A stretch of 64,000 nt of DNA from Larsenimonas rhizosphaerae (lineage in GTDB: Bacteria > Pseudomonadota > Gammaproteobacteria > Pseudomonadales > Halomonadaceae). Of this stretch, positions 8,856-18,119 are shown in pieces; position 1 is the first letter of the stretch; each line of letters begins with the position of its first letter. The notes under the pieces were generated by a model. The model worked only from the letters and a program-made list of their open reading frames with translations, had not been told where the DNA came from and did not search any database. The stretch is taken from NCBI RefSeq assembly GCF_023700005.1, contig NZ_JAMLJK010000001.1, positions 705,266 through 769,265 on the forward strand, given 5' to 3'. A program made the position numbers and the translations under genes.

Positions 8856-9475
8856 CGACGTTACTGCACGGGTTCCTGACCGGACTCGGTCTGATCGTGG
8901 CCATTGGTCCGCAAAACGCGCTGGTGCTGAAGCAGGGACTGTTGCGGCGTCACGTAGGGTTGGCGATCGGATGCTGTGCCGGTGCGGATATCCTGCTGAT
9001 TGCCAGCGGAGCCCTAAGTCTGGGCCCCTGGCTGTCGCGTCATGCATCATGGCTGCTGGGCATGAATCTCGTCGCTGCCATGGTGCTGTTTCTATATGGT
9101 CTGCTGGCCTGGCGACGGGTATTTTTTCCTGCGGCTCTGGAAGCCTCGAGGTCCGGAATATCCTCCCGAATGGCACTGGTCATGCAGCTGGCCGGCGTCA
9201 CGCTACTCAACCCGCATGTCTATCTTGATACCTGGGTATTGCTGGGGGGCATGACGGCAGGATTGCCCTTGCCGCTTCAACCGTGGTTTTCGGGCGGGGC
9301 CATGCTGGCCTCGCTGGTCTGGTTTCTTGCACTGGGTCAGGGCGCTCGTTATCTGGCGCCGGTGCTGGCACGGCCGGCTGCCTGGCGGGTAATTGATGCG
9401 ATGATCGCGGTGATTATGTGGTGGCTGGCATGGCGCCTGGGGTATGAAGTGTGGGACGATCCCCTTTTGACATAA
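8849..9475 (+). CDS. LysE/ArgO-family amino acid exporter
   Basis: A 208-residue inner-membrane protein with five to six hydrophobic helices. The opening LIVAIGPQNALVLKQGLLRRH is characteristic of the LysE/ArgO branch that exports basic amino acids (lysine, arginine), and VTLLNPHVYLDT is the second family signature. The start overlaps the preceding DTW gene by seven bases, indicating translational coupling. A second, more distant LysE/RhtB-type protein is at 51.8 kb. The exact substrate is inferred from the subfamily only. Confidence 0.9.
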   Translation: MLTTLLHGFLTGLGLIVAIGPQNALVLKQGLLRRHVGLAIGCCAGADILLIASGALSLGPWLSRHASWLLGMNLVAAMVLFLYGLLAWRRVFFPAALEASRSGISSRMALVMQLAGVTLLNPHVYLDTWVLLGGMTAGLPLPLQPWFSGGAMLASLVWFLALGQGARYLAPVLARPAAWRVIDAMIAVIMWWLAWRLGYEVWDDPLLT

Positions 9476-9507
9476 TGTTTCAAAAACGTGTTTTCAGGGA
9501 GGTGGAC

Positions 9508-9795
9508 ATGAGTATAACGGTGATTGCCACCATTGAGGCCGAAGAAGCCCACGAGAAAACGGTTGAAAAGGCGCTCCGCGATGTGGTGTCGCCATCACGT
9601 GATGACGCCGGCTGCGAGATGTACGTGCTGAGCCGGGATGAGGATAATTCCTCCCTGTTCGTGATGCTTGAGCGCTGGAAGGACCGCTCCGCGCTCAAGG
9701 CGCACGAGCAGACTCCCCATTACAAGACACTGATGAGTACCCTCAAGGGCAAGCTGGTGAGTGTAGATATCCAGGTGCTGGATGTATTGATCTAG
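9508..9795 (+). CDS. Antibiotic biosynthesis monooxygenase (ABM) domain protein
   Basis: A 95-residue dimeric alpha/beta ferredoxin-like protein of the ABM family. Visible features are the opening beta strand ITVIATIEA, the central GCEMYVLSRDED, FVMLERWKDRSALKAHEQTPHY and a final hydrophobic strand. Known members are quinol monooxygenases (YgiN), haem-degrading enzymes or simple stress proteins; which applies here is not decidable. Start fixed by GGGAGGTGG upstream of the ATG at 9508. It follows the exporter with a 32-base gap and ends at a strong terminator. Confidence 0.85.
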   Translation: MSITVIATIEAEEAHEKTVEKALRDVVSPSRDDAGCEMYVLSRDEDNSSLFVMLERWKDRSALKAHEQTPHYKTLMSTLKGKLVSVDIQVLDVLI

Positions 9796-9812
9796 TCGGC
9801 AGAAAACGCTGG

Positions 9813-9840
9813 AAAAAGGGCCCCGAAAGGGCCCTTTTTT
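9813..9840. terminator. Bidirectional terminator between the ABM gene and trkA
   Basis: AAAAAGGGCCCC, GAAA loop, GGGCCCTTTTTT. It serves the plus-strand ABM gene and the convergent minus-strand trkA. Confidence 0.88.
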
Positions 9841-9878
9841 CATGGGTGAAGACCGGGTTCGTCGTGGCGGGCGTCGGG

Positions 9879-11252
9879 TCAGAAAAAGGACAGCCCGACC
9901 TGGAACAGGCGCTCGACCTCCTTCATGCGACGCTTGTCGACCACAAAGAGAATGACGTGATCATCGGTTTCAACCACCAGGTCGTGGTGTGCAACCAGCA
10001 CTTCCTTGCCTCGTACGATCGCTCCCATGGTGACGCCATCAGGCAGCTCGATGTCCTCGACAGCTCGGCCCACTACCCGCGATGAGCGATGATCGCCGTG
10101 CGCAATGGCTTCGATGGCTTCTGCTGCGCCGCGCCGGAGGGAGTGCACATTGACGATGTCGCCGCGCCGAACGTGGGTCAGCAGGCTGCCGATGGTGGTC
10201 TGTTCCGGGGAGATGGCGATATCGATTTCACCGCCCTGAACCAGATCGACATAGGCGGCATTGTTGATCAGTGTCATCACCTTCTTGGCGCCGAGTCGCT
10301 TGGCCAGCATTGATGACATGATGTTGACTTCATCATCGTTGGTCAGTGCGCAGAAGATATCGCAGTCCTCGATATTTTCCTCGACCATCAGCTGCTTGCT
10401 GGTGGCGCTGCCATGCAGGACCACGGTGCGATCAAGCTCCTCAGACAGGGCTGTACATCGGGAGAGGCTCTGTTCGATGATCTTGACCTGATAGGTATGC
10501 TCAAGCGTTTCGGCCAACCGCTCGCCGATATGCCCCCCCCCGGCGATGATTACCCGACGAAACTGGCGTTCAAGCTTTCGAAGCTCGCCCATGACAGCAC
10601 GGATGTCCTTGCGTGCCGCAATGAAGAAGACTTCATCATCGGCTTCTATAACGGTGTCGCCCCGGGGGATGATTGGTCGATTGCGCCGGTAAATGGCGGC
10701 GACCCGCGTATCCACATTCGGCATGTGGCGCCGCAGAAAGCGCAGCTCCTGTCCCACCAGCGGACCGCCATAAAAGGCCTTGACGGCAACAAGCTGCGCC
10801 AGCCCGTTGGCGAAATCCAGCACCTGCAGTGCACCGGGATACTCGATCAGGCGACGAATATGGTTGGTGACCACCTGTTCCGGGCTGATCAGTACGTCAA
10901 TCGGGATGGCGTCGTTTGAAAACAGGCCCTTGCGGGTCAGGTAGGCTGTGGAGCGCACACGCGCGATCTTGGTGGGTGTGCGGAACAGGCTGTAGGCCAC
11001 CTGGCAGGCAACCATATTGACTTCATCGGAGCTGGTAACGGCAATCAGCATGTCGGCGTCTTCGCCGCCAGCCTGACGCAGGATCATCGGGTAGGAGCAG
11101 GGGCCGAGAATGGTACGGATATCCAGCCGGTTATGCAGATCCCGCAGGCGGTCATTATCGGTATCGACAACCGTAATGTCGTTGTCTTCATGGGCCAGAT
11201 GTTCAGCCAGCGTACCGCCGACCTGACCGGCACCGAGAATAATGATTTTCAT
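9879..11252 (-). CDS. trkA: TrkA, NAD-binding regulatory subunit of Trk potassium uptake
   Basis: Peripheral cytoplasmic subunit that gates TrkH/TrkI K+ channels in response to nucleotide binding. The 457 residues form two RCK units, each with an N-subdomain (Rossmann motif [13 protein letters not shown] at residues 7-19 and [12 protein letters not shown] near residue 238) and a C-subdomain. Length equals E. coli TrkA (458). K+ uptake is central to osmoadaptation in halophiles, where TrkA can serve several membrane subunits; no trkH lies here. It is the last gene of the def-fmt-rsmB-trkA block, though pncA and a dodecin gene are inserted before it. Confidence 0.96.
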   Translation of the reverse strand: MKIIILGAGQVGGTLAEHLAHEDNDITVVDTDNDRLRDLHNRLDIRTILGPCSYPMILRQAGGEDADMLIAVTSSDEVNMVACQVAYSLFRTPTKIARVRSTAYLTRKGLFSNDAIPIDVLISPEQVVTNHIRRLIEYPGALQVLDFANGLAQLVAVKAFYGGPLVGQELRFLRRHMPNVDTRVAAIYRRNRPIIPRGDTVIEADDEVFFIAARKDIRAVMGELRKLERQFRRVIIAGGGHIGERLAETLEHTYQVKIIEQSLSRCTALSEELDRTVVLHGSATSKQLMVEENIEDCDIFCALTNDDEVNIMSSMLAKRLGAKKVMTLINNAAYVDLVQGGEIDIAISPEQTTIGSLLTHVRRGDIVNVHSLRRGAAEAIEAIAHGDHRSSRVVGRAVEDIELPDGVTMGAIVRGKEVLVAHHDLVVETDDHVILFVVDKRRMKEVERLFQVGLSFF

Positions 11253-11340
11253 GGAGCGTTGTATCCCGTGACAAGGCGCTCATGGTAACGGGGTGTTGCG
11301 AGGCGAGCAATGCGAAAGCAGATGAGAAAAATCAGGCGTT

Positions 11341-11367
11341 AAAAAGGGCGCCGTGTGGCGCCCCTTT
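11341..11367 (-). terminator. Terminator after the dodecin gene
   Basis: On the minus strand GGGCGCC, ACAC loop, GGCGCCC then TTTTT, five bases past the dodecin stop. It separates dodecin from trkA. Confidence 0.8.
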
Positions 11368-11371
11368 CAGA

Positions 11372-11578
11372 TCATTCGAGAGTGAACCCGACCTTGATGC
11401 TGACCTGCCAGTGACCGACCTTGCCATCTTCGATATGGCCGCGAGTGGAGGTCACTTGAAACCACTGCATGTTATCAATGCTCTGGCGTGCCTTTTCAAG
11501 CGCACGCTCGACCGCGTCTTCGATGCTGGTCGTGGATGAACCGGTCAATTCTACGGATTTGTAAACGTGGTCACTCAT
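11372..11578 (-). CDS. Dodecin family flavin-binding protein
   Basis: A 68-residue protein matching the dodecin fold: SVELTGSST followed by [15 protein letters not shown], then the DNMQWFQV and [10 protein letters not shown] strands. Dodecins form hollow dodecamers that store and protect flavins. The Trp and Gln of the flavin-stacking site (Trp in NMQWF, Gln in HWQV) are present. AAGGAGCG lies just before the ATG. A terminator directly follows, so it may be a single-gene unit even though it lies between trkA and pncA. Confidence 0.92.
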   Translation of the reverse strand: MSDHVYKSVELTGSSTTSIEDAVERALEKARQSIDNMQWFQVTSTRGHIEDGKVGHWQVSIKVGFTLE

Positions 11579-11599
11579 GTGGCGCTCCTTGCGTCAGTA

Positions 11600-12226
11600 T
11601 TAATCCCTGTCCGTCACCGTGATGCCGCCGGCCTGCAACCGTGTTTTGATTGCCTGATCGCTTTCCGGCGTCACGGGGCGTGTCAATGACCATAGCACAT
11701 GTGTTTGAAAACCCAAGTAGCGACTGTCTTCGGCGCTCCATAGTACGCATACATCCCGAGCCAGCCCGCAGAGGTAGACCTCGCGAACGCCGCGAGCTTC
11801 AAGCCATCCCGCCAGGCCGGTGCTCCGGCGTTGACCATCGGGGCCCGTGTTGTTGCGAAAGGCGCTGTAGGAGTCGATCTCGGGGTGTGTTCCCTTGCGG
11901 ATGATCACATCGATGGCGCGTTGATCAATGCCGGGATGTATGGCGGCCCCCGGGGTGCCTTGAACGCAATGAGCCGGCCAGAGGGTATGGCATTCGCCGT
12001 GAAGCATCATCGTGTCGAAGGGCGCCTTTCCAGGGTGGCGCTCGGCAAACGACAGATGACCTGCCGGATGCCAGTCCTGGGTTGCCACGATATGGCCATA
12101 CCGGCCGCTGTTCATGGCGGCATTGATGCCTGCCACGACTGCCTCGCCGTCATGGCAGGCCAATGGCCCTCCCGCCATGAAGTCCGGTTGAACATCAACA
12201 AGAATCAACGCACGTTCATGGCTCAT
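11600..12226 (-). CDS. pncA: Nicotinamidase
   Basis: Hydrolyses nicotinamide to nicotinate for NAD+ salvage. The 208-residue protein has the complete cysteine-hydrolase triad: Asp11 (LVDVQPDF), Lys111 (RKGTHPEIDSYSAF) and Cys160 (GLARDVCV). Metal ligands Asp51, His53 and His86 are also in place. CAGGAGG precedes the start codon. It provides nicotinate from the nicotinamide that sirtuins such as the one at 6.4 kb release, though the genes are not linked in one operon. Confidence 0.95.
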   Translation of the reverse strand: MSHERALILVDVQPDFMAGGPLACHDGEAVVAGINAAMNSGRYGHIVATQDWHPAGHLSFAERHPGKAPFDTMMLHGECHTLWPAHCVQGTPGAAIHPGIDQRAIDVIIRKGTHPEIDSYSAFRNNTGPDGQRRSTGLAGWLEARGVREVYLCGLARDVCVLWSAEDSRYLGFQTHVLWSLTRPVTPESDQAIKTRLQAGGITVTDRD

Positions 12227-12250
12227 GAGGGCCTCCTGTATGGCAATGGC

Positions 12251-13549
12251 CTAGTTGGCTGCCTTGTGCAGCAGCGCATAGAAAAAGCCGTCGTGACCAC
12301 CGGTCTGTGGAAACAGCTGGCGGCCTGCACCAGCGGGTTCGCCGCATTCAAGAGGTAGTGGCAGGGCCGAGGCCGAGGCGGTGCGTGCGAGGAACCGGTC
12401 GATCTGAGTTGCATTCTCGGCCGGAATCACCGAACAGGTGGCATACAGCAGGACGCCACCCGGCGCGAGGGTGCTCCAGAGGCTATCGAGCATCTCGCCC
12501 TGGAGGGTCGCCAGTCCGGTAAGATCTTCCGGTTGACGCAGGTGCTTGATGTCGGGGTGGCGGCGAATGACGCCGGTGCCCGAGCAGGGTGCGTCACACA
12601 GGATGGCGTCAAAGGCAGTGCCATCCCACCAGTCGGTAGTGGTGGCATCGCCTTCACACAACTCGGCCTCGAGCCCAAGCCGGGTCAGGGTATCGCTGAC
12701 CCGGGTCAGACGAGCACCATCATTGTCCAGAGCGATCATGTTAAGGCCGGCGTGTCGCTCGAGCAGGTGGGCAGTCTTGCCGCCCGGGGCGCAGCAGGCA
12801 TCCAGAAAATGACAGCTCTCGCTCAGGTGGGGGGCCAGCAGGGATTCGGCCAGCTGGGCTGCCTCATCCTGAACGCTGACATCACCGTCCTCGAAGCCGG
12901 GCAGGCTGTCCACATCGCAGGGCACGGCAAGGGTGATGCCGTCTCTGGAAAAAGGCGTTGCCGTGGCATCAATGCTCTGCTCGGACAGTCTGGCAAGGTA
13001 GGCGTCGCGGGTCTGATCGCTGCGAGCGTTGATCCGAAGTGTCATCGGAGGCGCTTCGTTATTGGCTGCCACGATGGTTTCCCAGTGAGCAGGCCAGGCC
13101 TGCTTCAGGGTGTCGACAAGCCAGGCCGGATGGCGCAGCGAGGCTTCCATGTCCTGATCGGCAGCGGCGAGCAGCGTGTCTCGTTCCCGGTCCGCCCGGC
13201 GCAGGCATCCATTGAGCACGCGGGTTGCCCAGGGCTTTTTGAGGGTACGTGCGGCCCCGGCGGTCTCGCCTACTGCCGCATGGGGAGGCACTCGCATGTA
13301 GTAAAGCTGATAAAGGCCCAGCAACAATAGCGCCTGAATGTCCTGATCCTTGACCTTGAACGGTTGCTTCAGGAGCTGGCCGGCCAGATGCTCGAGCCGT
13401 GGCAGTTCTCGGCATACGCCGAAGCACAGCGCCTTGTAGAACCCGTGATCACGCGGTGGCAGATCCACCGTGGTCATGGCGGCCAGGGAGGCCTGGCCCC
13501 TGAGGACCTGGGCAAGCGTACGGGCAGCCTGAACACGTGCCTGGCTCAT
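12251..13549 (-). CDS. rsmB: 16S rRNA (cytosine(967)-C5)-methyltransferase
   Basis: SAM-dependent methyltransferase that makes m5C967 in 16S rRNA. It has an N-terminal NusB-like helical domain (residues 1-140), then a Rossmann methyltransferase domain with FLDACCAPGGKTAHL (SAM site), the CDAPCSGTGVI motif carrying one cysteine and YATCSVIPAEN carrying the catalytic cysteine. I use the start at 13549, whose ATG overlaps the fmt stop as ATGA; an ATG three codons earlier is the alternative. The protein is 432 residues, as expected. Confidence 0.96.
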   Translation of the reverse strand: MSQARVQAARTLAQVLRGQASLAAMTTVDLPPRDHGFYKALCFGVCRELPRLEHLAGQLLKQPFKVKDQDIQALLLLGLYQLYYMRVPPHAAVGETAGAARTLKKPWATRVLNGCLRRADRERDTLLAAADQDMEASLRHPAWLVDTLKQAWPAHWETIVAANNEAPPMTLRINARSDQTRDAYLARLSEQSIDATATPFSRDGITLAVPCDVDSLPGFEDGDVSVQDEAAQLAESLLAPHLSESCHFLDACCAPGGKTAHLLERHAGLNMIALDNDGARLTRVSDTLTRLGLEAELCEGDATTTDWWDGTAFDAILCDAPCSGTGVIRRHPDIKHLRQPEDLTGLATLQGEMLDSLWSTLAPGGVLLYATCSVIPAENATQIDRFLARTASASALPLPLECGEPAGAGRQLFPQTGGHDGFFYALLHKAAN

Positions 13550-14505
13550 GAAGTACATCCTTGAAGTCGAGTGCCGGGCGTGAAGCGCTCGCCCTTGCTG
13601 TTGAGTAGGTCCTGTACCGGCAGCGGTTTACCGCCGGGCAGCTGGGCGCGGGTGACCACAAGGGTTCCTTCGCCACAGGCAATGCGCAGGCCCTGCCGAT
13701 CACCTTCCAGCAGGGTGCCTGGCGTGAGGCCGGAATCATGGGCCTCGGCGCGGGCCTGCCAGAGCCGAAGGGTGTCATCACCCAGCGTGGTCCAGGCTAC
13801 CGGCCACGGATTGAAGGCGTTGATGGTGCGGGCAAGGTGGGCCGCAGGCTGACTGAAATCCAGCCGTGCGTCAGCCTTGGACAGCTTGTGGGCATAGGTG
13901 ACGCCATCTTCGGGCTGAGGGGTCGGCCGTGCCGTGCCGGCAACCAGTTGCTCCAGGGTCTCGAGCAGGGCGCCTGCACCGTCGGCAGCCAGCCTGTCAT
14001 GCAATGCGCCACCGGTGGTGTGCTCATCAAGTGCCGTGGTGGTCTTGATCAGCATGGCTCCGGTATCAAGCCCGGCATCCATCTGCATGATGGTGACGCC
14101 ACTGTGGGTATCGCCGGCTTCGATGGCGCGCTGAATCGGCGCAGCCCCGCGCCAGCGCGGCAGCAGGGAGGCGTGAACGTTGATGGCGCCCAGGCGAGGC
14201 AGGTCCAGCACGGCCTGCGGCAGAATCAGCCCATAGGCCACGACAACCAGTATATCCGGCGCCAGTTCGCTCAGGGCTGCCCTGTCCTCGGGATGTTTGA
14301 GTGACAGGGGCTGGTGTACCGGGAGGCCGTGTTCAAGGGCAAGTGCCTTGACCGGGCCAGGCATCAGTTTTCGTCCCCGTCCGGCAGGGCGATCCGGCTG
14401 GGTCCATACGCCGACCACATCGTGGCGGCTGGCAAGCAGGGCCTTCAGGCTCTCTGCAGCAAAGTCCGGTGTGCCGGCAAAGGCAATTCGCAGGGTATCA
14501 GGCAT
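13546..14505 (-). CDS. fmt: Methionyl-tRNA formyltransferase
   Basis: Formylates initiator Met-tRNA using 10-formyl-THF. Signature segments are FAGTPDFAAESLKALL at the start, HASLLPRWRGAAPIQRAI (formyl-donor site) and NPWPVAWT in the C-terminal domain; 319 residues is normal. It sits between def and rsmB with overlaps on both sides (TGATG with def, ATGA with rsmB), the conserved arrangement that links formylation and deformylation. Confidence 0.97.
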   Translation of the reverse strand: MPDTLRIAFAGTPDFAAESLKALLASRHDVVGVWTQPDRPAGRGRKLMPGPVKALALEHGLPVHQPLSLKHPEDRAALSELAPDILVVVAYGLILPQAVLDLPRLGAINVHASLLPRWRGAAPIQRAIEAGDTHSGVTIMQMDAGLDTGAMLIKTTTALDEHTTGGALHDRLAADGAGALLETLEQLVAGTARPTPQPEDGVTYAHKLSKADARLDFSQPAAHLARTINAFNPWPVAWTTLGDDTLRLWQARAEAHDSGLTPGTLLEGDRQGLRIACGEGTLVVTRAQLPGGKPLPVQDLLNSKGERFTPGTRLQGCTS

Positions 14506-15011
14506 CAGCTTGACTGCTTCTGGCGTTTGATCATCTTCTTCTTGATGCGCTCGCGCTTGAGCGGCGAGAGATAATCCACGAACAATACGCCTTCCAGATG
14601 GTCCAGCTCGTGTTGAATGCAGTGGGCCAGCAGCCCTTCGGCCTGCAGTTCGTAAGGGTTGCCGTGGCGGTCCAGCGCTTCCAGGTTGACCTTCAGGTAG
14701 CGCGGCACTTCGACATAGGAGTCCGGGATGGACAGGCAGCCTTCCTGTAGCGGCTCCATGTCATCGCCGATCGGGGTAAAACGCGGGTTGATCAATACGC
14801 GCGGGTCGGTCTTGTCTTCGCTGACATCCATGATGACCAGGCGACGGTGCTGGTCGACCTGGGTGGCGGCCAGGCCGATGCCTGGAGCGTCGTACATGGT
14901 TTCGAACATGTCATCGATCAGCTTTTGAAGTTCATCATCAAACTGTTCCACCGGCGCGGCCCTGGTGCGAAGGCGCGGGTCGGGGTATTCCAGAATGTCT
15001 AACAGAGCCAT
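14505..15011 (-). CDS. def: Peptide deformylase
   Basis: Removes the N-formyl group from nascent proteins with an Fe/Zn centre. All three motifs are present: [18 protein letters not shown] (metal Cys) and QHELDHLEG (HExxH histidines). The 168-residue length is standard. It is the first gene of the minus-strand def-fmt-rsmB run and faces the divergent LysM gene across a 171-base intergenic region that should hold both promoters. Confidence 0.97.
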   Translation of the reverse strand: MALLDILEYPDPRLRTRAAPVEQFDDELQKLIDDMFETMYDAPGIGLAATQVDQHRRLVIMDVSEDKTDPRVLINPRFTPIGDDMEPLQEGCLSIPDSYVEVPRYLKVNLEALDRHGNPYELQAEGLLAHCIQHELDHLEGVLFVDYLSPLKRERIKKKMIKRQKQSS

Positions 15012-15182
15012 GGGCAGGTACCGTTCAAGAAAGTAGTGGCTTCAAGGTCGGGAAGTTCCCCGCCGTAAATAGGCAGGAGTTGCCGGGGTGATTCGGCAGA
15101 CCTTGAGCGTTGGCGTTGTGCCTATTGTAATGTGGGCGTGCGTCGAACGGAACCGGCGTGCGCGCCTTGTGATGGCACTCTC

Positions 15183-16250
15183 ATGACCCTGAACTGTTTA
15201 CATCGTTTGAAGCGCGTCCGGATCTGGGGCGTCGGCCTTGCGCTGGCCGGTGTGATGATTGCACCGGTGCATGCCGTGACCCTGAAGCCGGATGCTCCGA
15301 CCCATTTGATCGTACCGGACGGGGCCAGCCAGTATTCGCTGGCGGCACGTTACCTTGACGACCCCGGTGCGTGGCGTGCCCTGTGGGCCCGTAATCCCGA
15401 GTTCAGTGATCCTCCCAGGCTTTATCCCGGTGACCAGCTTCGGCTGGAACAAAAGGATGGTGTGCCGACCCTGACTCTGGTGCGCGGTCAGCGAGTAATT
15501 ACCCTGTCACCGTCGATGCGCCGCATCCCTCAGCGTGATGTCGTGACGGTGGTGCCGCGCCGACAGATCGATGCATTTCTGGGTACCTTTCGTCTGATGG
15601 ATGAGGCCCAGCGCCGTCGGTTGCCGTCGGTGCTGGCTGATGAAGGAGAGCATTTGATCAGCGGTGCCGGTAGCCGGGTCTATGCTCGCGGCCACTGGGC
15701 CGTTGGCGAAGAGGTTTCCCTGTATCAGCCCGGCGGCTATCCCGGCCTGCTGGCTGGACGTGGTGAACAGTTGATCGAGCGCACCGGCCGCGCCCGGGTC
15801 GAGCGCATGCATCAGGGGCTGGCCGTGTTGAGGATACTTGAAGCTTCCCGGCCGGTTGACCGTACCACCTTGGTTGCACAGGAAGCCCGCCTGCCGGCGC
15901 TTGATGCCGCCGCCGAACTTCGCTTGCAGCCGGCTCCGGAGGGCTTCAGAAGTCGGCTGTCTTTATTGCCGCAGGCCAGTACGCTCGCCGGTAGTCGCGA
16001 TATTGTGCTGGTCGATGGCGGCAGTCAGGAAGGGTTGGCGCCAGGCCAGGTATTGAGTCTTTATTCGCGCCCCGAGGCCGTTACGCTGCCAGGCAGTGAT
16101 ACACCCGTAGTGCTGCCGGGAGAGCTGGCCGGTCGACTGGTGGTGTTTCAGGTATTCCCGGCTGTTGCGCTGGGGCTGGTGGTGTCAAGCAATCGCCCGA
16201 TCAGCGACGGGGCCCCGGTCGCCTCACCGACAGGAGGTTCCCTGCCATGA
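15183..16250 (+). CDS. LysM-domain cell-envelope protein upstream of dprA
   Basis: A 355-residue exported protein. It starts with a signal peptide (basic start, hydrophobic core near residues 14-25, cleavage around ALA/VHA residue 31) followed by a LysM domain at about residues 40-90 with YSLAARYL, WRALWARNPEF and LYPGDQLRL. The remainder is a beta-rich region of unknown role. LysM binds peptidoglycan, so it is likely periplasmic. The gene occurs divergently from def and before dprA in many gammaproteobacteria. The stop overlaps dprA by four bases. Start chosen at the ATG that begins the signal peptide; a GTG 51 bases earlier is possible. Confidence 0.85.
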   Translation: MTLNCLHRLKRVRIWGVGLALAGVMIAPVHAVTLKPDAPTHLIVPDGASQYSLAARYLDDPGAWRALWARNPEFSDPPRLYPGDQLRLEQKDGVPTLTLVRGQRVITLSPSMRRIPQRDVVTVVPRRQIDAFLGTFRLMDEAQRRRLPSVLADEGEHLISGAGSRVYARGHWAVGEEVSLYQPGGYPGLLAGRGEQLIERTGRARVERMHQGLAVLRILEASRPVDRTTLVAQEARLPALDAAAELRLQPAPEGFRSRLSLLPQASTLAGSRDIVLVDGGSQEGLAPGQVLSLYSRPEAVTLPGSDTPVVLPGELAGRLVVFQVFPAVALGLVVSSNRPISDGAPVASPTGGSLP

Positions 16251-17368
16251 TGCTGGATATGTGGGAGCGGGACAGCTTGCCTGTGCAACCGGCCACTGCA
16301 TTGGACTGGCTGGTGCTCACGTTGCTGCCTGAGGTAGGAGCGCGGCGACTATATCGACTGCGGGAACAACAGCCAGCCTGGCCTCAGGGCTGGCTTGCAG
16401 CGCTGCCGGTCGCGGCTCAACCGGCATTGCGTGAGTATCTGGCACATGGTGAACAAAGTCGGGCAGGGGCTCAGGCCGCCAGACTGCTGGCCTGGTGCGA
16501 TCAGGGCCCCCACCGGGGTGTCATTCATCCCGGTCATCCCGACTGGCCAGCCCTGCTGGACGAAATTGCCGACCCGCCCCCCCTGCTGTGGGTGTGGGGA
16601 GATGTCGGGCTACTGTCAGCCCCGGCACTGGCAGTGGTCGGGACGCGCAAGCCGACCAGTGAAGGCAGCCGTAATGCTCGTCATTTCAGTCATGCTCTGG
16701 CCGGACGAGGGCTGTGTATTGTCAGCGGTCTGGCGCTGGGGATCGATGGACTGGCGCATCAGGCGGCGCTGGACGCCGGAGGTGAAACCATTGCGGTGCT
16801 CGGATGCGGTATCGACACGCTGTACCCCCGGCAGCACCAGGTCCTGCGTGACCGCCTGCTTGCCGAGCGCGGATTACTGATCAGCGAACATCCGCCGGGG
16901 GTGATGGCGCGCCCGCAATTCTTTCCGCGCCGTAATCGAATCATTACCGGATTGGCCATGGGCGTGCTGGTGGTCGAGGCGGCGCTTAAAAGCGGGTCAT
17001 TGGTCAGTGCCCGGATGGCTGTTGAGCAGAACCGTGATGTATTTGCCCTGCCAGGCAGCCTGTCGAACCCTCAGGCGGCCGGGTGCCTGTGGTTGATTCA
17101 GCAGGGGGCCCGCCTGACCTGCACACCGGAAGAAATATTCGATGAATTGCCGCTGACGCTGGTGGACTCGGTAGAGTCAACCCGCGCTGTATCGGCGCCG
17201 GAGGAAGCGGTAGGCCTGCTGGCGCTGCTGGGCGAGGTGCCCGTGCCCATCGATACCCTGATCGAGCAGACCGGTCGCGCGATTGGCGAGGTATCCAGTG
17301 AGCTGTTGATGCTTGAAATAGAAGGTCGTGCTGGGCAGGCCGCCGGTGGCTGGGTGCGTACCCTCTGA
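16247..17368 (+). CDS. dprA: DprA, DNA-processing protein
   Basis: Loads RecA on incoming single-stranded DNA during natural transformation. The 373-residue protein has an N-terminal SAM-like region, the Rossmann-like DprA core (VVGTRKPTSEGSR, SGLALGIDGLAHQAAL, GCGIDTLYPRQH, FFPRRNRIITGL, ALKSGSLVSARMA) and a C-terminal winged helix. AGGAGG lies ten bases before the ATG. PilF at 34.4 kb is a type IV pilus factor, but no com genes are seen in this window, so competence itself is not shown. Confidence 0.95.
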   Translation: MMLDMWERDSLPVQPATALDWLVLTLLPEVGARRLYRLREQQPAWPQGWLAALPVAAQPALREYLAHGEQSRAGAQAARLLAWCDQGPHRGVIHPGHPDWPALLDEIADPPPLLWVWGDVGLLSAPALAVVGTRKPTSEGSRNARHFSHALAGRGLCIVSGLALGIDGLAHQAALDAGGETIAVLGCGIDTLYPRQHQVLRDRLLAERGLLISEHPPGVMARPQFFPRRNRIITGLAMGVLVVEAALKSGSLVSARMAVEQNRDVFALPGSLSNPQAAGCLWLIQQGARLTCTPEEIFDELPLTLVDSVESTRAVSAPEEAVGLLALLGEVPVPIDTLIEQTGRAIGEVSSELLMLEIEGRAGQAAGGWVRTL

Positions 17369-17431
17369 GTGCGGCGTATCATGAGGCCGCTCGCAGACGG
17401 GCATATCCCGGGATAGTGAAGGAGAAAACTG

Positions 17432-17989
17432 ATGGCCAATGTGGTCAATCTTGATGAGGCGGTACAGTGGTTACTCCAGGGTGGTGTGCTGGCGTACCCG
17501 ACGGAAGCCGTCTGGGGCGTGGGGTGTGATCCGGATAACCCGGCTGCCCTTGAAGCCCTGCTGGCGCTCAAGGCGCGTGACCCTGCCAAGGGCGTGATCC
17601 AGATTGCTGCCAGCGTAGAACAGTGTGCGCCCTGGCTTGATGGGCTGGATCCGGCGCTGCACGATACGCTGATGGCTTACTGGCCGGGCCCGGTCACGTT
17701 TCTGGTACCGGACAACGGTCGTGCCCACCCCCTGGTTCGTGGCCATCATGCCACGGTGGCACTGCGGGTGACGGATCATCCTCAGGTACAGGCCCTGTGT
17801 CATGCCTTTGGCGGGCCACTGGTATCCACCTCGGCAAATCTGGCCGGACGCCCCCCCTGCATGACGCGTGATGATGTGCAGACCCAGCTGGGGCATGCAC
17901 CGGCACTGGCCATTCTTGATGGCGCGCTGGGTGGTCGACACGAGCCCAGCCGCATTCAGGACCTGCTGACAGGCCGGGTCCTTCGCTGA
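17432..17989 (+). CDS. tsaC: Threonylcarbamoyl-AMP synthase
   Basis: Makes threonylcarbamoyl-AMP from threonine, bicarbonate and ATP, the first step of t6A37 on tRNA. The 185-residue YrdC-domain protein has AYPTEAVWGVGCDP, LALKARDPAKG, GPVTFLVP, TVALRVTDHP and STSANLAGRPP, and lacks the Sua5 extension, so it is TsaC. AAGGAG precedes the ATG. TcdA at 4.6 kb acts on the end product of this pathway. Confidence 0.95.
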   Translation: MANVVNLDEAVQWLLQGGVLAYPTEAVWGVGCDPDNPAALEALLALKARDPAKGVIQIAASVEQCAPWLDGLDPALHDTLMAYWPGPVTFLVPDNGRAHPLVRGHHATVALRVTDHPQVQALCHAFGGPLVSTSANLAGRPPCMTRDDVQTQLGHAPALAILDGALGGRHEPSRIQDLLTGRVLR

Positions 17990-18119
17990 GTGCGGCAATC
18001 TTTCACGTTAAAAAACAGGTGAGCGGGCTGACGTTGCCTACAGGATCACGGACAATGGCTCGACACAGGGGCCGAGCGCCCCGACTCTGTTATCCGGCCA
18101 CTGAATCAAGGACCGCCTC

